From contig NC_134837.1 of NCBI RefSeq assembly GCF_004210375.1, positions 159,257,310 to 159,321,309 on the forward strand: a stretch of DNA of 64,000 nt. The letters run 5' to 3'. The notes under the pieces are model-generated. The model saw only the letters and a program-made list of their open reading frames with translations. It was not told the origin of the DNA and searched no databases. Shown piece after piece: positions 58,367 through 64,000 of this stretch. Position 1 is the stretch's first letter, and every line of letters starts with the position of its first letter. The translations under genes were made by a program, and so were the position numbers. The stretch comes from Tachypleus tridentatus. Its lineage: Eukaryota > Arthropoda > Merostomata > Xiphosura > Limulidae.

Positions 58367-58658
58367 CAAGGGTTTGGTTTGTTTTGAATTTTGCGCAAAG
58401 CTACACAAGGGCTCTCTGCGTTAGTCATCCCTAAAGTAGCATCGTAAGACTAAAGGAAAGGCATCTAATTATCACCACCCACCTTCAACTCTTGGACTAC
58501 TTTTTTATCAACGAACAGTGGGATTAACCGTTACTTTATAATGCCCCCACGGCTGAAAGTGCAAGCATGTTTGGTGTGACGGGGATTCAAACTCGCGGCC
58601 TTCTGATTGCGAGTCGAATGCCTTAACCACCTGGCCATACGGGGTCTTAGGCAAGGAA
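58360..58658 (-). mobile_element. SINE-A with target duplication
   Basis: A minus-oriented copy at about 58372-58646 reads from TTTGGTTTGTTTTGAATTTT through CCCCCACGGCTGAAAGTGCA to ACCACCTGGCCATACGGGG. TCTCAGGCAAGG (58360-58371) and TCTTAGGCAAGG (58645-58656) flank it, one mismatch in 12. The target was the end of the SINE-C at 58283-58366. Confidence 0.92.
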
Positions 58659-60189
58659 CAGTATTGCGTCGTTGCAATCAAATCCTACCGAGTCGGAAGA
58701 GGTATTTTAATCAATGATGAATATTTTGTATTAATATCTGTGTAAATAACATCTAAAAATATTAAAAAGTCGTGTATTTTCTTTAGAACTGTTGTATCGT
58801 TATTGCAGATTTATACGTAAATATTTTGAACGAGTACTTTAAAAACTTGAATTATAAAACTATCTTTTCACCGTCACTTCGTTCCCAGCTCATAATTTTT
58901 ATAATTTGGTTTTGTTGTTGAAGTCATCAATTATATTTATTTTTTAAATATTTTTTTGAATCTTGTACAAATAAATTGCTGTAAACTCATTTCCTTTTAA
59001 AAATTACATAAAGAAGGTTATAAACGAAAGTAAAAGAGAGTGAAATATTAGACAGCAAAATATTTCAGACAAGGAACTTTAAATTTCAACAATAAGTAAA
59101 AAGTCGGATTTTTTATATAATAATTTGAAATGCAAACCTCGCTTACACACTAAATGGACAAGTGATGCGTGACATCACCAGTAATTAAGTTTATTTTTCA
59201 ACATACGGTTGTATACAGGTATGTCTGTGTGTATTTCAAGTACTACTGCATTAAATCGCATTTTCTGTAGGATAGAATTATACAGTTTGATGTGTATATA
59301 ATATGAGCGTCTCAGATTATATTTACATATTCAGGTATGTATAGGTTATTTCTATTCTGCGCAGAATTTCTCAGTGCTTGTCAGATATCCGCTTAACAAT
59401 GATAAATGAGTTTCAATGGATGGAGATACGTCAGAAATATCGAAGGAAGTGAGAATCAACAGGTTATTTCATTTATTTGACAATAAACCGTATTTCACTA
59501 AATGCTAAAAATAAATGTTTTTGTGGTTCTCGGTGGAACTGTAAAGATTCCTTGTTTTTCCACAAACACCAACACCACCTAGCAAGTCTCTACATAATCT
59601 TTGTGTTAATGTCTCCCGTTTCCCGTACATTAACTTAGTTTAAACGTGTCTTTTCCCTGTAATTGTTGTACAGCGAAACTATCTTTTAAGAAGGGCGCAT
59701 TTGTACTTTTACTGGATGGGCGTTTTGGTCGATTACAAGTATGGTGGAAGAAGGTAGATGTTATAAAAAAGACATAAAAGTTTGTCTTTAAAACAGTTAT
59801 ACTCTAAGGATTTCAGCTGGTTGGAAGACGTATTTCACACTAATGTTAAGGAATTGTGAAAACATGGTTCATGTAATATCGCTTATATTGTAAAATTATT
59901 ATTATGCATGCCACTGTTCTGGATTGGAAATTATTCTATTTTCGCTCAGGCTTTGAGTTTTAATAGTTTATCAATCGGTTTTACAGAACTGAGTTCCTTA
60001 AAGGTGAATTTCTTTGTTGTGGCTTTAATACTTTTATGAACTACTAATACTTAAGTGTAAAACCTTTATTAAGAATCTGTGATTTAAAATGGTTTAGTTT
60101 TTAAGGTTTGTTATGTAATACTGTATGTTGTCTATTTTTACCTTTACTAATCCTACTATATAAAACTAACATACTTTCTTTCGTAACAG
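58659..60189. other. Upstream of the Fat-like coding exon
   Basis: This is AT-rich DNA with no coding exon. It ends in CTTTCTTTCGTAACAG at 60174-60189, a plausible 3' splice site. If used, the coding exon's 5' UTR would begin at 60190 and the sequence to the left would be intron 1. Confidence 0.4.
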
Positions 60190-60241
60190 ACATGATTTCT
60201 GTGGATGGATCCAATATTTTCTGTTTACTTTGATACATCTT

Positions 60242-60265
60242 ATGATGCCCTTCCATAAAATGTGA
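60242..60265 (+). promoter_or_regulatory. Upstream micro-ORF before the Fat-like start
   Basis: Two ATGs in tandem (60242, 60245) open a seven-codon frame ending in an ATGTGA start-stop at 60260-60265, 13 bases before the main ATG. If this stretch is in the mature 5' UTR, it would be expected to dampen initiation at 60279. An earlier ATG at 60192 is in frame with the main start but closes at TGA 60231-60233. Confidence 0.35.
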
Positions 60266-60278
60266 ACTGTTTCTCGCA

Positions 60279-63200
60279 ATGTGGTGTGACCAAAGGTCGA
60301 GATTGAACAACAGAATTGACTGTAGTATCACTTGGTGTCAATGGCTACCTGCTCTTTTGTGGATTCTAGCGTCTGTCAATGGAGACGTATCATTTCAGTT
60401 TACGCAACCAGCTTACAAAAGTACTATTCTGGAAAATCCAGTAGGAAAAGTATATGTCACTTCAACAGAAAAAATGGGAATTTTCATCTTTGATCCTTTG
60501 CTTCATGTACAATACGTCATTATACATGGAAATACGGAAAATTACTTTGTAGCTGAAGAACAGAAAATAGGGAACTTCTGGTTTCTTCGTATCAGAACAA
60601 ACACTAGATTTCAAGTACCCTTGAACAGAGAGAGTAAAGATTTGTATGTTCTAGACATACAGGCTTTAATTAACTCTGAAGTTTCAGAAAATGTCAAATT
60701 TAGTGTCAAAACGAAAGTGTTCATTGAAATATTAGATACTAATGATTTAACTCCTTTGTTTTATCCTTCTGTTTACACAGTTTCAATTCCAGAAGACACT
60801 CCACTACACCAGAGTGTTGCGAGAGTGAACGCCGTTGATCCTGACGTTGGTATAAACGGTGAGATCTACTATAGTTTCCAAAATATGACATTCCAGTTTG
60901 CTATACATCCTACCACTGGGGTTATTACTCTGACTCGACCTTTGAGTATCGATAAAATGTCTCATTACGATTTGATTGTTCTTGCTCAAGACAGAGGTTT
61001 AAAACCAGAGGCAGGAGTCATTGTAAGGAGAAGTTCTGCCTCCCTGAAAGTGGCAGTGAATGCGGTGAATCGATATCCTCCTGATATTCATACCTTGAGC
61101 CTCCCCGCCATTTTGAGAAACGATCTATTACACGTCTACGCTATAGTTCGCGTTGTTGACAGGGATCGAGGTGTGCACGGACACATCCGAAGTGTGGAAA
61201 TTATAGATGGAGACCCTTTTCAATACTTTAAAATCATTAAGGGAGAAAAGTCCGACGAATACATTATCACCATTTCTGAAAACTTGCAACATGCCAGTAT
61301 TACTAGTCAATTTAATCTTACCCTAAAAGCTTCAGACAAAGGGGTTCCACCGAAATCTTCTTTAAGAATTATAACTGTAAGGATACCTCATTATGACGAT
61401 CGCCCTCTAGTCTTCAGTTTGCCTGAGTACACAGCAACCATAGAGGAAATTGCACCTGTAAACACGCCCATCATTTCAGTGAAAGCAAAACACCCAGATG
61501 GCGATGAAAATGTAAAAATATTTTATAGGATAGAAGATGGAAATCAACTTAACTTCTTTACTATAAATAAAAATACAGGACTTGTTACAGCTGTAAAACA
61601 TTTGGATAGGGAGAAAAATTCTCACTATTCGCTATTGATTAGTGCTGAAGATCAAATCATTAATGGACTTAAAAGAAAAGGAACTTCAGTGATTAACATT
61701 GAGATTTTAGACAACAACGACAACAATCCTATTTTTAATTCATCTTCTTTCGTAACAGTGCATTTGGAAGAAAATAAGCCAAAAGGGAGTGTTGTTTATA
61801 CAGCTTATGCTTATGATCCGGATGATGGTGATAATGGTTACATATCGTATCATCTAGCAAACATTAATTATGTGCCTTTCTACGTAGATCATTTTACTGG
61901 ACAAATAAAAACCAAAGAAGTCCTAGATTTCGAGACCATGAGAACAGAGTATCTCCTGAAAGTTTGGGCTTCTGACTGGGGAACACCGTTCAGAAGACAG
62001 TCTGAGGTCTCAGTTCGAGTTTTGTTGTTAGATATAAATGACCATAGGCCACAGTTTGAGAAAGTAGACTGCATTGGCTATGTTTCTAAAACAGCATCAA
62101 TCCACACAGAAATTTTAGCCGTTTCTGCTGTAGACTTTGATGCAGACAGTTCAGTGACGTATAAAATGGTTCCCTCGGATTATAACCGTTGTTTTCAAAT
62201 CCATGCTATTACAGGGATACTGTCTCTAACTTGTGATCTCAGCGAAAATAAATTTTCAAAAAATGTAATCAACATTTCAGCTACAGATGGACAACACTAT
62301 GCAGATGTTTTAGTTATTAGTATAAAATTTGTTGATCCATTAGAGCACCGTGGATTGATCAATAAAGATGCTGTGGTTGAATGTAGAGATGATGGGATCA
62401 CAGAGAAACTAAAAGAACAGATCAGCATCGCTAAGAACAACAATCAGGGTGGAACGAATGACGTTACTGAGGCTACTCCTTCAAGGTATGGAGAGAACCT
62501 ACATAATCCTCAGTTTCGCAGTGGCCTACCTATGGAAATTGCTCTCAAAGAAAACTTACCAATAGGCACAGAACTGCTGAAAATCTCAGCGGAAGACCAT
62601 GACCATGGTTATAACGGAAAATTAGTATACGTCATATCAAATGGAAATGACAACAGCTGTTTTAAAATTGATATGCATTCTGGAAAACTCGTTATAATTG
62701 ATGAACTTGACCGAGAAACAACAGCAAGATACATGCTTAACATCTCTGTATTTGATCTAGGCCAACCACCTCAGGCTACATCAACAGTATTACATGTTTT
62801 AGTGGAAGATGTCAACGACAATGTTCCTGTCTTTGATAGAAGTGTTTACGATTTTTCTTTGTCAGAGGATACCCCTAATGAAACGGTTATTGCAAAGCTT
62901 ACAGCTTCTGATGCAGATTCTGGACCCAACGGACTATTAATATTTTCATTGGCTACTGATACCAAGGATTTTTATATTGATAAGTTCAGGGGAACGTTAT
63001 ATGTTAATGGGCCTTTAGACAGAGAACGGATAGATTATTATAGGCTCAAATTTCAAGTGTCAGATTCCGGTTCGGAAGAAGTACTTTCTTCTTATACTAT
63101 GGTAAATATTGAGATTCAAGATGTTAACGACAATTCTCCCAGTTTTCCGCTAGGTCAGTATTTAACCAGGCTTCGAGAGGACATCCCAGTAGGTTCCGTG

Positions 63201-63627
63201 ATAATGAGTTTATCTGCAACTGACCCTGATCTGAACGACGCAGGAACTGTGTTCTACGAACTGCTACACGATGGAATGAAAGCATTTACCATCGATAAAC
63301 AGATGGGAACCATACGACTAAATAGTGAACTAGATTACGAGAAAAGACAAATTTACAATTTAACGGTTTTAGCTATGGATTTGGGATTCCCCATGCAATC
63401 ATCTAGTGCTTTCGTTCTGGTAGAAATAGAAGATGTGAACGAAAACAATAATGCTCCAGTTTTCAAGGAACATGTTGCCACAGGAGCAGTAAGTGAAAAC
63501 CAGCCAGAAGGAACTTTCGTTATGCGAGTCAAGGCCAATAATGATAACCATAAAAATTCGAATGCCAAACTAGAATATTTCTTGGGAGCACAAGAAGGGA
63601 CAGGGCTCTTCAGAATTGACGAAGAGG
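60279..63627 (+). CDS. kug: Fat-like giant cadherin, first coding exon
   Basis: This exon encodes the N-terminal 1116 residues of a FAT1-3/Kugelei-type atypical cadherin, a huge single-pass membrane protein of cell contacts and planar polarity. ATG 60279 is the first in frame after a TGA. Residues about 21-35 (QWLPALLWILASVNG) form the signal peptide core. Nine cadherin repeats follow, at about 39-160, 161-266, 267-377, 378-486, 487-593, 594-690, 745-852, 853-956 and 957-1062, and a tenth starts. Calcium-binding linkers are visible as LDTNDLTPLF, LDNNDNNPIF, LDINDHRPQF, EDVNDNVPVF, QDVNDNSPSF and EDVNENNNAPVF. The links after repeats 2 and 3 are degenerate, and a long spacer (about 687-744) lies between repeats 6 and 7. 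Motifs such as FLRIRT, ILDTNDL, FAIHPTTGVI and PFYVDHFTG match vertebrate FAT proteins from memory, and the N-terminal part fits the Fat-like clade better than Fat proper. The exon ends GAAGAGG|GTAAGT in phase 1; reading on into the intron adds 17 codons to a stop at 63683. No internal stop or frameshift is seen. Confidence 0.95.
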
Positions 63628-64000
63628 GTAAGTTAATTAATGCTTTTATAATTAATAATATATGCATTATCCATTATCGTTGAAATATACCATTTTTTTG
63701 CAAAACAAGTTGTATAAAAATTAATTATTTTTGCTAAGATTCAATACTACCCTATAACTTTTCAATATATTCTTGTTTTTCATTCTGTAAAACATCGCTA
63801 AGTTACACAATTTATTCTCAAGTGTTTATTTTCTAAATTTGTGTAAAGTCATTTCGATATTTTTAATTACCTTTTCAGAATTTCCGGGATAAGAAACTGA
63901 CTTATTCATTGGTTTAAGTATCTTTTTTCTGTAATTGATTAAATTAACAATTATTCTGTATTTGTCTCAGTAATTATTAATCGCTTCTCGTTGAAAGCAA
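63628..64000 (+). other. Start of the next Fat-like intron
   Basis: The intron opens with GTAAGT and is AT-rich to the window edge. No acceptor with coding continuation is seen before 64000, so the rest of the gene (further cadherin repeats, laminin G/EGF region, transmembrane and cytoplasmic parts) lies outside. Confidence 0.85.

Noticed and set aside
6725..58646. tRNA genes at the tRNA-like SINE heads
   Set aside because: Each box A/box B match continues into a SINE body and tail, is mutated in the stems and recurs many times.
63628..63683. Coding extension of the Fat-like frame to the stop at 63683
   Set aside because: A perfect GTAAGT donor stands at 63628, and the residues after it lose all similarity to cadherin repeat 10, so this is intron read-through.

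Overview
The window is AT-rich (about one third GC by eye), nearly gene-free metazoan nuclear DNA from a chelicerate-like arthropod. The best guess is a horseshoe crab (Limulus/Tachypleus type). Reasons: split genes with GT donors; very dense tRNA-derived SINEs of kinds I associate, from memory, with horseshoe crab genomes; Tc1-like and jockey-like transposon remnants; and one large gene whose closest recognisable relatives are animal FAT1-3/Kugelei cadherins. The species call is an inference. Nothing here is bacterial: no operons, ribosome binding sites or CRISPR.

The only large, certain gene is at the right end (60279-63627, + strand). It is the first coding exon of a Fat-like giant cadherin, with a signal peptide, nine full cadherin repeats and the start of a tenth. 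It ends at a GTAAGT donor, and the gene runs off the window. What lies upstream may be its intron 1, 5' UTR and regulatory DNA, or plain intergenic DNA; the sequence does not decide. Smaller gene pieces: a THAP zinc-finger N-terminal exon (12100-11684, - strand) with CRE-like sites upstream; a facing + strand exon (10934-11175) resembling the acidic N-terminus of P2X7-intracellular-domain-like proteins; a candidate secreted-peptide ORF (41565-41404, - strand); and a candidate 28-codon first exon with a GTAAGT donor (52020-52102, + strand).

Region by region. 0-10 kb: old repeats, including a Tc1 transposase stub near 1 kb, SINE-C remnants and a 49-bp tandem array near 6 kb. 10-12.6 kb: the two small coding exons in the most CpG-rich part of the window. 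12.6-30 kb: many SINE-A copies and short tandem arrays. 30-41 kb: a dispersed ~210-bp repeat pair, a 38-bp array and SINEs. 41-46 kb: the candidate secreted-peptide ORF, a 5'-truncated SINE-A and a hairpin-forming inverted repeat. 45.9-46.9 kb: a 30-bp minisatellite of about 33 units. 49.8-50.8 kb: a complete-ended but decayed Tc1-like element. 52-54 kb: a candidate exon, and a jockey-like reverse transcriptase fragment nested in a SINE. 54-60 kb: older SINEs and AT-rich DNA. 60.2-64 kb: the Fat-like exon and the start of its intron.

The clearest system-level signal is in the repeats. Three SINE families with different heads (here SINE-A, -B and -C) share one short 3' module, CAGATAGCCC-n-GTRGCTTTG, which suggests a common 3' tail and probably a common retrotransposition partner. 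Several copies have perfect target-site duplications.
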